Shown here: positions 18,038 to 24,673 of the stretch, in pieces
How the letters are laid out: each line of letters opens with the position of its first letter
How positions within the stretch are numbered: position 1 is the stretch's first letter
From: Sphingobium fuliginis
GTDB taxonomy: Bacteria > Pseudomonadota > Alphaproteobacteria > Sphingomonadales > Sphingomonadaceae
Direction: 5' to 3'
Assembly (NCBI RefSeq): GCF_004152845.1
Contig: NZ_SEON01000009.1
Coordinates: 62,001 to 126,000, forward strand
Length of the DNA: 64,000 bases
The notes under the pieces: model-generated
Seen by the model: the letters and a program-made list of their open reading frames with translations, nothing else
Database searches by the model: none
What the model was told of the DNA's origin: nothing
Program-made: the position numbers and the translations under genes

Positions 18038-18346
18038 ATGGCATTCCATGAAGATCGTCTGATCCTACACCTAACGCACAGCGAACTCGAAGATTTGATC
18101 AAGAAATGGCTCGCGAAAGGTTGCGGACACCTATGCCGGATTCGAACGTCCTACGGCATCGTCTGACATGGGCCGCGACGCTGTCGGCTATCTCTCTCTG
18201 CGTACCTGTACGATGGCGAATGGCACAATCATCAGTACAAGCACCTGAAGGCGCCTCTTGGAAAGGCTGGGGCAATTCGCATTCGAGAGGGAAGATGGGA
18301 TGTCAGCTTCCATGCAATTTTGCACCCCTGCTGTCGAGTTCAACCT
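18038..18346 (+). pseudogene. Decayed 5' remnant of a nuclease-like gene, two frameshifts
   Basis: A strong ribosome site (GGAAGGAG at 18024-18031) precedes the ATG at 18038, but the first frame stops after 42 codons at 18164-18166. Reading on in shifted frames gives protein-like sequence: MAFHEDRLILHLTHSELEDL, then VADTYAGFERPTASSDMGRD, then YDGEWHNHQYKHLKAPLGKA. The pattern D-A-V-G...h-Q-Y-K resembles the QxK variant of the PD-(D/E)XK nuclease core in restriction-like proteins. At least two indels are required, near 18119 and 18205. The last frame runs into the next gene. Family assignment is tentative. Confidence 0.5.
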
Positions 18347-19042
18347 ATGGCTGAACCGTTATCTACGAGGGATTTCGAGAACGCCTTTGGTGCGTTGCGC
18401 CGGGCGTTGCCTTTCGCTCCACCTCGCGCACCACAGCAATTTTACGCGCTTCGCGATTTACAGGCGGCATTTCGAGCACTCAAGGAACCTCTTGCCACTG
18501 CGAAAAAAATGGGAGGGCTAATAAATCCGTGGGCTGTTGCTAGCCTTGGACGTGACGAAGTGCGGAATACCGCCGCTCTTGCAGGGCTCTGGATGTCAGA
18601 GTTCGGCGGAGAGGCCTCTCGAAATTTCCTTGGGAGCTACCTTTCGAGCGCCATCGCGGGCATCGACTGGTCTCGTGAGCTCGAGCGGGGGTATCGGATC
18701 GAGACGGAGATTTGTCCTTTGGGTGATGCGGCCGATCGCGTAGATTTGATTGTTGAAACGACGAGCCACCTGATCGGTGTGGAGGTGAAAATTCGCGCCG
18801 GTTTGGGCCGACAACAGTTGGAGCGATATACGGCATCCATTGCTCGCCGAGCTGAACTTCAAAATCTATCTCCGCAGATCGTGCTTCTCGCGCCGTTTCG
18901 GACGAAACTGCCTGAAGTTGTCTCCACTACGTGGTTTGACGTTGCGCGGGCAGCTCAGGTCGCGTCGTATGACCGCGCTGCTGATCGATCTTTCGTTCAG
19001 CGCCTCATCGACAGCTTTGCAGCCCATATCCGGAAATTTTAG
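18347..19042 (+). CDS. PD-(D/E)XK nuclease family protein
   Basis: A protein of about 231 residues. ADRVDLIVETTSHLIGVEVK contains the D...ExK nuclease core, and IRAGLGRQQLERYTASIARR continues the typical downstream helix with Q-x3-Y. This is the layout of the PD-(D/E)XK nuclease superfamily proteins found in defence loci. The start is uncertain: the ATG at 18347 has only a weak ribosome site, and the frame stays open upstream into the decayed remnant. The next gene follows 13 bases after its stop with an AGGAG site overlapping the stop, so the two are probably one transcription unit. Confidence 0.72.
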   Translation: MAEPLSTRDFENAFGALRRALPFAPPRAPQQFYALRDLQAAFRALKEPLATAKKMGGLINPWAVASLGRDEVRNTAALAGLWMSEFGGEASRNFLGSYLSSAIAGIDWSRELERGYRIETEICPLGDAADRVDLIVETTSHLIGVEVKIRAGLGRQQLERYTASIARRAELQNLSPQIVLLAPFRTKLPEVVSTTWFDVARAAQVASYDRAADRSFVQRLIDSFAAHIRKF

Positions 19043-19055
19043 GAGCACTTTGCCT

Positions 19056-19679
19056 ATGTCGGAACCCGCCGTCGGTGCCGTTATCGTCAACCACATCAAT
19101 GAGTTGGAGGCGGCTCTTCGATATGCCCACTCAACCATGGAGCCAATGCTCGAGAAGGCGGTGGCGAATGTCATGGAAGAGAAGCGGCATGAATTAGGCT
19201 GGGCAGGCGAGGCGCCGGCTGATTTCGACGAAACACAGTGGCTAGCGCCAGAAGAATGGCGAATGGATGGGGCCGTTGCCAATGATGATTTCTATTTGTC
19301 TTTCGTCCTCGACACGAGGTCGTGCATTGATGGCAACGAACCTGAAACGTGGGTCGGGACCATTGCCGGCTTTGCCGGCGCCGGGATCAGCCTCTCCGCG
19401 GCCACGGATGCGCTGAAACAGCGGCCTTGGAAAGCGCTCATGAAATCGCAACGAGCCCTGCTCGACGAGTTGGTTGGGAAAGGATTCCTCTGTGATCCTA
19501 AGACCGGCGATATTGCGCTGACAATCTCAATTAATCGCGAAGACCTGGCAGCTGGGTTCGAGGATGTCTCACTAGAAACAGCGCTGGAGCCGATTGTTGT
19601 CGCAATCGAACGCATTAACACGGCTAGGCCGGAACTCGATCGATTAGTCGATGCCATCAAGCAGAACGCCGACAAATGA
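19056..19679 (+). CDS. Unrecognised protein paired with the PD-(D/E)XK nuclease
   Basis: A 207-residue soluble protein I cannot assign to a family. The N-terminus is helical (VIVNHINELEAALRYAHSTM), the centre is acidic with aromatic residues (DETQWLAPEEW), and a C-terminal beta/helix region (DIALTISINREDLAAGFEDV) follows. AGGAG at 19041-19045 overlaps the previous gene's stop, so it is probably co-expressed with the nuclease. A regulator, immunity or specificity role is possible but not shown. I see no catalytic motif. Confidence 0.75.
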   Translation: MSEPAVGAVIVNHINELEAALRYAHSTMEPMLEKAVANVMEEKRHELGWAGEAPADFDETQWLAPEEWRMDGAVANDDFYLSFVLDTRSCIDGNEPETWVGTIAGFAGAGISLSAATDALKQRPWKALMKSQRALLDELVGKGFLCDPKTGDIALTISINREDLAAGFEDVSLETALEPIVVAIERINTARPELDRLVDAIKQNADK

Positions 19680-19748
19680 GCCGTCGTCTAAACAATTGTG
19701 GGAAGGCGAACGGTCCAGACAAAGGCCGAATGACTGTCAGGATGTATC

Positions 19749-19889
19749 GTGGTCATTGATTTTGATCAGTCCGAATCATGGCCGCCCGTGCTCATTGCCT
19801 ACATTCGAGGCATCGTAATATTCGAAGCGCCAGAATTTGCGGACCTGACCGGCTGCGGCCGCTACTTCGAACTTTTAATGCCGCAATAG
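19749..19889 (+). CDS. Possible 46-codon open frame, perhaps an N-terminal gene fragment
   Basis: A GTG-initiated frame reads VVIDFDQSESWPPVLIAYIR, which looks protein-like (DFDxSExWPxxLxxYL), and ends at 19887-19889. There is no convincing ribosome site. It lies in the 254-base gap before the HEPN-like gene and may be a truncated remnant. Confidence 0.25.
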   Translation: MVIDFDQSESWPPVLIAYIRGIVIFEAPEFADLTGCGRYFELLMPQ

Positions 19890-19933
19890 CATCGCAAGCA
19901 CCGCGCGCTAAAACTGCGCGGGAAGGTAGGGAA

Positions 19934-20741
19934 ATGCCACTAATGGATTTGAGTATGGATGGGTTGACGAACCGTGACTGGGCTCATTTCTACTTTGATG
20001 ATTACGACCTCGAAGCCCAACTGATCGCCATTCGGGCCTTTCTCGCCACATCGAGAGAAGCGGAAGCGGGGCAACGGGTAGAGATCGAAGCCTTGGCGAA
20101 CCGTGCAAAGGTCGCGCAATCGGAGCATCTCGGCGGCATGTGGACCGATGCTGTCCATGCCTCAGTCTATCACGATGCTGCGAGAAGTGCCGCTGCGGTC
20201 GGCATGCTCGCTCCCTTCGTTGAGAATCTGTTCACGGGCATTTTTCGAGGCATCGGAAAGTTGGGTGTCGACTCTTTAGGGCACGGCTCGGACGCTCCGC
20301 GCTCGGAGCGAGCAAAGGCACTTTTCTGGGATCCTCACCATTATTTTGGCGACGGCGAGGTCAAGAGCGACTTGATCCGTGGCATCGTGCAGCTGGCAGA
20401 TTCAACCGAGTTGAGGCCGCATTTGCCGAGCGACTTGGAGCCGGTTCTGCAGGCGCTGCTGAGCTATCGAAATAACATCCTGCACAATGGTCTGGAGTGG
20501 CCCGTCGAGCGCCGGGAAAAGTTCGCGAACCAGGTCACCCGATGGCCAAAAGGATGGTTCCAGAAGGCAGAGAGCAACCACAAGCCATGGGTCTGGTATA
20601 TGTCGGAGGCGTTCATTCAGCGCGTATTTGGGGTTCATCGACGAGGTGCTCGACGCTGCCGGGCAGCATATCCGGCTGCATTACGTTCCGGTGGGCGCGG
20701 CGGATCATGAGGGTGCAGAGCCCGAATCCTTTAAGCCTTAA
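19934..20741 (+). pseudogene. HEPN-like protein with a frameshift near its 3' end
   Basis: From the ATG at 19934, behind a purine-rich GGAAGGTAGGGAA, about 228 codons look coding: MDLSMDGLTNRDWAHFYFDD through WYMSEAFIQRV. SYRNNILHNGLEWP, near residue 178, carries the R-x4-H signature of HEPN RNases. At about 20620-20635 (GTATTTGGGGTTC) the plausible protein switches frame. The uninterrupted frame ends in an Arg/Gly-rich tail, stopping at 20710. The neighbouring frame gives LGFIDEVLDAAGQHIRLHYV and stops at 20739-20741, with its TAA overlapping the convergent gene's stop in a shared TTAA. Either a real mutation or a sequencing error at the T/G run explains this. The HEPN core is intact, so the product could still be partly functional. 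Confidence 0.6.
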
Positions 20742-21460
20742 TATTCTCGCGACTTGATCGGCCGCACCGGCATGACGCCCATAATTTCCTCAGCTTCGGC
20801 ACCCGATATGGGATAGCCATGAGCAACACATGCGCCAAGATCGAGATCAATAGCGAGGTGTCGGAACGGAACACCATTTTGCTGACCAATCTCGAAGCAG
20901 GTGTCGAGAGCGATCCTAAAATTTCTGCCGCAACAAAAGGTATCCCACAATCCACTGACATCGAACGAAAAGTCGATCGGCCCCTCTCGCGATGGGATTT
21001 CGTTGACGCTCATAATGTCCGAAAACCAAGACCAGAACAGGTTCGATAGTGTACTCGATTTCCAATTTTTATTGAAATAGGAGATATTCCTGCTCGCCAT
21101 TTTTGGGCCCGCGCTCGAAAAATGCTTTCCATGCTCTCCGGGGCTTAGGAAGTGCAACCTTCCAAGCCGTCCGACTCCCTTCAGGTAGAAATCTTCTGCA
21201 GCGGGCCTGCGCTCCTCGAGGTTTAACCGTGTACCTTCGTCAGGGATGTCGTAGACATCATTTTCAAATAAGACCGTCTCCACAAGCTTGAGCTCCTCGC
21301 TCGACACCGATACCCTCGCAATCGATCGCACCCACTCATAGTGGAGAAGTTCGAGGGCGTCGGGGCACTCATCTTCGAACCCTTCAATGGCTTCCCAGTC
21401 GACCGGGCATGCGCAGAGTGCCCGGATTTCCGGCGTCGGTTCGTTGATGTCATGCGGCAT
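20738..21460 (-). CDS. Unrecognised protein, third gene of a three-gene cassette
   Basis: A 240-residue soluble protein with no family I recognise. The ATG at 21460 has a good GGAAGG site eight bases upstream; longer in-frame versions would overlap the previous gene. The first half is acidic (DWEAIEGFEDECPDALELLH) and the C-terminal half carries aromatic and cysteine residues (FDVSGLWDTFCCGRNFRIAL). It lies 23 bases after the nuclease gene on the same strand, so the three genes probably form an operon. It may be the effector partner, specificity subunit or immunity protein of the nuclease; sequence alone does not say. Confidence 0.7.
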   Translation of the reverse strand: MPHDINEPTPEIRALCACPVDWEAIEGFEDECPDALELLHYEWVRSIARVSVSSEELKLVETVLFENDVYDIPDEGTRLNLEERRPAAEDFYLKGVGRLGRLHFLSPGEHGKHFSSAGPKMASRNISYFNKNWKSSTLSNLFWSWFSDIMSVNEIPSREGPIDFSFDVSGLWDTFCCGRNFRIALDTCFEIGQQNGVPFRHLAIDLDLGACVAHGYPISGAEAEEIMGVMPVRPIKSREY

Positions 21461-21483
21461 GCAAGAGACCTTCCGCGCGGCTA

Positions 21484-22284
21484 TCAAAAACTGCCGATAC
21501 GCGAGAGGGTCTCGCGAAAGCTGTCCTGCAGGCGGCCGATCTCGGTCGTGACGGTGTAGATATTTCGATAGTGCCCAATTGAATAATGCCCTGCGAGGGT
21601 GGTCGCGCCAGATTGAAAATGGCCTGCCCGCACGATGCCAAATGTTCCTTTCTGGAAGAAGGAGATGTAGCGCGAGCTCTTCCGGCCCCATCTGGTGTGT
21701 GTGTTCGTCTCGAAAATGCGGCAGGACCAACCCGGGATAGGCTGTGTCACCAGGACGAGGTCGTACATCCGCGCCAGTGTCTGCCGTGTCTCGTCGAGTG
21801 GGCCATAGCCACCCTTGTCTTTGCATTCGACGGCAACGATAGGCAGCCCGTGAGGATATCCGCCCCCGTTGTTACGTATCGCCTCGCCAATTGCCGCAGG
21901 AAGCATCGAGACGTCGATCTCGTGCTTCGCAGCACTACGCCCCTTCCATTGCACGCTCCCTCGCAGTTCGAACCGTCGATCAGTGTCGGTCACATGCTCA
22001 ATAAGCACATATCCTGGTGCGGTTGGGCTGCTGGGCTGGATGCGAGAGCGCTGGCTTGGGAAGTTGAAGCTCGCGCCGGCAGGCAGGACCGTGCCATCTC
22101 CCTGACGGAGTGAGACGCGCCAGAAGCGCGTCATGTGACGACGAACAGTATAGGCCAGCTTCATCAGGACCCAAGCCTCAAGTGCCTTGCCCTCGCCAGT
22201 GGGTACGGCCATGCCTCCATGGGCTGCGCGGAATGCCCTTAACATATTTCTCAGCTCTGTTTCGGCTGCACTGCTGAATGCCAC
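21484..22284 (-). CDS. Restriction-endonuclease-like protein (PD-(D/E)XK core)
   Basis: A 266-residue protein. KHEIDVSMLPAAI and, about 28 residues on, PIVAVECKDKGGYG form the D...ExK nuclease core. The next segment (LDETRQTLARMYDLVLVT) is the helix that usually follows in these folds. The N-terminus (LRNMLRAFRAAHGG then GKALEAWVLMKLAYTVRRHM) is helical and could contact DNA or the partner. The start is a GTG one base after the upstream gene's stop, so translation is probably coupled. No methyltransferase lies nearby, so it is not a classic restriction-modification enzyme. Confidence 0.75.
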   Translation of the reverse strand: MAFSSAAETELRNMLRAFRAAHGGMAVPTGEGKALEAWVLMKLAYTVRRHMTRFWRVSLRQGDGTVLPAGASFNFPSQRSRIQPSSPTAPGYVLIEHVTDTDRRFELRGSVQWKGRSAAKHEIDVSMLPAAIGEAIRNNGGGYPHGLPIVAVECKDKGGYGPLDETRQTLARMYDLVLVTQPIPGWSCRIFETNTHTRWGRKSSRYISFFQKGTFGIVRAGHFQSGATTLAGHYSIGHYRNIYTVTTEIGRLQDSFRETLSRIGSF

Positions 22285-22285
22285 G

Positions 22286-22738
22286 TCAGACGCCGTCGGC
22301 TTGAGGCGGCGCGATCATATTCGGCAGTCGCATCAGGAGCGCGTCGAGCGCGTCCGCGACACTGGTATCACCCACGTCCCGCGTGCTGATTGGCGATGTC
22401 GCAGCACGCTGTTCGGGATCGATGAATTCTATACGGACTTGACCATCACCCGCAATCTCATTGGCGATTTTCTCAGCCTCGACAAATGCTCTAACAGGGA
22501 GCACGAGACGTGCTCGCAGGATGTCTATGGCTGTACGTAGCTGATCGGTTTCCTCGATCGGCACGCGCGTGATTACTGTCTCGGCTAGATCGGCTTTGTC
22601 CGATTGGTTCTCGACATAGACCTCCTTCTCAATCTCGCGCCCGAGGCTGATCTCAGTGAGGAGCTCGCCCGCGAGTGCCCCGAAGCCCTCTTCTTCTAGG
22701 ACGAAGATGATCTGCCGCACTTCTTCGCTTATTGCCAA
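22286..22738 (-). CDS. Unrecognised acidic protein, first gene of the three-gene cassette
   Basis: A 150-residue, strongly acidic protein with no family I recognise. It starts at a TTG (22738) preceded by a weak CAGGGG; no ATG is available near the N-terminus. It is mostly helical (RQIIFVLEEEGFGALAGELL, then QLRTAIDILRARLVLPVRAF) and ends in a Pro-rich tail. It leads the cassette with the nuclease gene one base behind it. Size and charge would suit a regulator, DNA mimic or inhibitor, but that is speculation. Confidence 0.65.
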   Translation of the reverse strand: MAISEEVRQIIFVLEEEGFGALAGELLTEISLGREIEKEVYVENQSDKADLAETVITRVPIEETDQLRTAIDILRARLVLPVRAFVEAEKIANEIAGDGQVRIEFIDPEQRAATSPISTRDVGDTSVADALDALLMRLPNMIAPPQADGV

Positions 22739-22774
22739 TTAACCGCCCCTGATTTGTTGAATTACCACAATGCG

Positions 22775-22966
22775 TTAAACGAGTTTTACCTCAAAAGCGA
22801 TATCGGCGTTCACCAACTTAAGGAAGATTGGAAAACCGTGCTCCCAGGCAAGCCAACTTTGATAGTAACGAAATTCGATGGCGCCGTTGGCCTTCTTGAG
22901 AAGGCGCCCGGCTAGACAGTTGTTGGTGAATGTGTTGAGCGGCGGGTGCGCTCTGCACCGGCCCAT
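22775..22966 (-). pseudogene. Truncated HipA toxin, N-terminal stump
   Basis: The first ~48 residues (RAHPPLNTFTNNCLAGRLLK, then GAIEFRYYQSWLAWEHGFPI) match the HipA N-terminal domain. The frame then runs into unrelated residues (KLVNADIAFEVKLV) and stops at 63 codons. A full HipA kinase has about 400-440 residues, so the kinase domain is gone. The ATG overlaps the hipB stop by one base, the usual hipBA arrangement. Confidence 0.8.
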
Positions 22967-23217
22967 CAGAAGATGTTCTCAATATCAGGCACAGATTTGC
23001 CGGACCTCTGATCAATGACCATCTCCAGATCGAGAGCGGCAAACAGCGCATAAATAGAGGATAAACGGGTGCCTTCTTGTCCGGTCTCGATCTTGGAAAC
23101 GAGTTCCTGCCGCAGGCCTGCCAAGCGAGCCAGTTCCGTCTGGCTCATGCCCTTCTGCTTACGCGCCCTGTGGATGGCGACGCCGAGCTGCTTAGGTGAT
23201 CGCGCGATATGGGGCAT
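22966..23217 (-). CDS. hipB: HipB-like antitoxin, XRE-family repressor
   Basis: An 83-residue XRE helix-turn-helix protein (LGVAIHRARKQKGMSQTELA, then LAGLRQELVSKIETGQEGTR) with a C-terminal beta segment (ALDLEMVIDQRS) of the HipB type. In intact systems HipB neutralises HipA and represses the operon. Here the partner kinase is truncated, so HipB survives as an orphan antitoxin or repressor. Three phased operators lie directly upstream. Confidence 0.87.
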   Translation of the reverse strand: MPHIARSPKQLGVAIHRARKQKGMSQTELARLAGLRQELVSKIETGQEGTRLSSIYALFAALDLEMVIDQRSGKSVPDIENIF

Positions 23218-23238
23218 TAGCCAACCTCCTGGCCGTTC

Positions 23239-23312
23239 TTATGCTCCAAATCGCATAATTCCGTAATATGCTGTTTTTAGCATAAGGCCGTCTTATGCGT
23301 TAATTTGCATAA
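23239..23312 (-). promoter_or_regulatory. Three phased HipB-type operators
   Basis: TTATGC-N8-GCATAA occurs at 23239-23258 and again at 23293-23312. A variant, ATATGC-N8-GCATAA, lies between them at 23266-23285. The three starts are spaced exactly 27 bases apart. An inverted repeat with an 8-base spacer upstream of hipB is the usual form of HipB operators (known example TATCC-N8-GGATA). Half-site identity and even spacing point to cooperative autorepression. Confidence 0.72.
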
Positions 23313-23399
23313 AACGCTATTACGCGATCTTTCACATTGCCTCACTGACAGAGGGACCAGCAAGATACGCGCTAGCGCCGCCCAAACCTGACCTTGATG

Positions 23400-23681
23400 A
23401 TTTCTCAGCCTGGAACTGGTTGAGATAGTCGCTCCAATAATGCATCATTTCGAACCGGCCATTCTAATGCTCGCTGCGCGCATAAGACCGTGGAGGGCAT
23501 CGCATGCGCCAACTGCCGTTCGATCGCGGCCGAATGCCATTTGCCCATTTCTTTCAGAAGATTGCTCACAGTGGTGCAAAACCTATGCGCCGTCACCTTG
23601 TCTTTTCTAAACCCGGGCCGACGCGCTGCGGCTTTAGGATATTATCAATAATCGGCCGATCAGCGTAGCGAACGCTTCTGG
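23400..23681 (-). pseudogene. Remnant of a P4-type tyrosine recombinase, C-terminal part
   Basis: Translation on the minus strand in more than one frame matches the C-terminal catalytic part of the intact integrase at 32354-33580. Recognisable pieces include LLKEMGKWHSAAIERQLAHA (intact copy: LLNEMGKWHPDAIERQLAHV). The catalytic His-x-x-Arg region is degraded, frameshifts are present, and the 5' two-thirds is missing. DNA similarity to the intact gene is clear but far from identical, so this is an old, related integrase and not a recent duplicate. Confidence 0.75.
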
Positions 23682-23825
23682 GATTGGGACCTAGCGGCCA
23701 CCGCTATCATTCATGCCCAGATAACAATTTTGATCATGCGTTATGCTCTGTAAGCGGGGTCTGACGACCGCCTTGCACGCCGGGCATCCGCCGGGATGAT
23801 TGCCGCTCTTTGAGCGGGGTGGCGG

Positions 23826-24269
23826 GTGTCGGACGAGATCGAGGATTCAGCGAGCGGTGCAGCGACTACTCATACGAGCGGTCGTATGAGTAGTCGGATA
23901 GAGGTCGTTAGCCGGGTGTCGGGTCGGCGGCGCTGGACGGTGGAGCAGAAGCTGGCCGTGCTGCGGGATGCATTCGGCCCGGAGGGCTGCGTGCGCGCGG
24001 CCTGTGAACGCCATGATGTCGGCAGCGGATCGATCTACACATGGCGGCGACAGGCGATGTCCGGTGAACTGGCCGGGGTGCGCAAGCCGATCGAGCCCGT
24101 TTTTGCGGAGGTGCAGATCAGCGAGCAACCAGCCTTACCCGCCCCAACGGTCGCGGCGCGCAGCGGCAGCGTGATTGGCATCGAGCTGCCGTCGGGTATC
24201 AGGGTAAGCGTGGATGCCACGGTCGATGCCGATGCCCTGTCGCGGGTGATCGGCATCCTGACGCGATGA
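23826..24269 (+). CDS. tnpA: IS66 accessory protein TnpA
   Basis: Small helix-turn-helix protein of IS66 elements, 147 residues from a GTG at 23826, or 127 from the ATG at 23886. RRRWTVEQKLAVLRDAF begins the HTH region and GSIYTWRRQAM follows, as in this family. It is required for transposition in studied members; the exact role is unknown. The stop overlaps the tnpB ATG by four bases. A perfect hairpin covers the internal ATG. Confidence 0.88.
   Translation: MSDEIEDSASGAATTHTSGRMSSRIEVVSRVSGRRRWTVEQKLAVLRDAFGPEGCVRAACERHDVGSGSIYTWRRQAMSGELAGVRKPIEPVFAEVQISEQPALPAPTVAARSGSVIGIELPSGIRVSVDATVDADALSRVIGILTR
23865..23894 (+). repeat. Perfect 13-bp hairpin over the internal tnpA start codon
   Basis: ACTACTCATACGA, loop GCGG, TCGTATGAGTAGT. 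The right arm contains the ATG at 23886. A stable RNA hairpin here could limit translation from that codon. Confidence 0.8.
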
Positions 24270-24613
24270 TCCCGCTGCCACCATCGACGCGGATATTCCT
24301 GGCCTGCGGCGCGACAGACATGCGCAAGGGTTTTGACGGCCTGGCCGTGATGGCGCAGCAGGTTCTGGAGCAAAGCCCGCATTCCGGCGCGCTGTTCGCC
24401 TTTCGAGGGAAGCGCGGCGATCTGGTGAAGCTGCTCTGGTATGACGGTCAGGGCATGTGCCTGTTTTCCAAGCGGATGGACCGGGGCCGGTTCGTGTGGC
24501 CATCGACCAAGACCGGGTCGGTGGTGATGACGGCGGCCCAGCTTTCCATGCTTCTGGAAGGCATCGACTGGCGGCGGCCGGAACGCACTTTTACCCCATC
24601 ACTCGCGGGCTAA
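24266..24613 (+). CDS. tnpB: IS66 accessory protein TnpB (Orf2)
   Basis: A 115-residue IS66 Orf2-like protein: IFLACGATDMRKGFDGLAVM, GALFAFRGKRGDLVKLLWYD and GRFVWPSTKTGSV are signature regions. It overlaps tnpA by four bases and precedes tnpC by 60 bases. Confidence 0.93.
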   Translation: MIPLPPSTRIFLACGATDMRKGFDGLAVMAQQVLEQSPHSGALFAFRGKRGDLVKLLWYDGQGMCLFSKRMDRGRFVWPSTKTGSVVMTAAQLSMLLEGIDWRRPERTFTPSLAG

Positions 24614-24673
24614 AACGCCCATTTTCCGGCGCTTTTGCTGGCATTTCGTCGGCTGTTCCGCTATAGGATCGCG

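Noticed and set aside
20738..22738. Considered a classic type II restriction-modification system
   Set aside because: No DNA methyltransferase motifs are present in the cassette or its neighbours.
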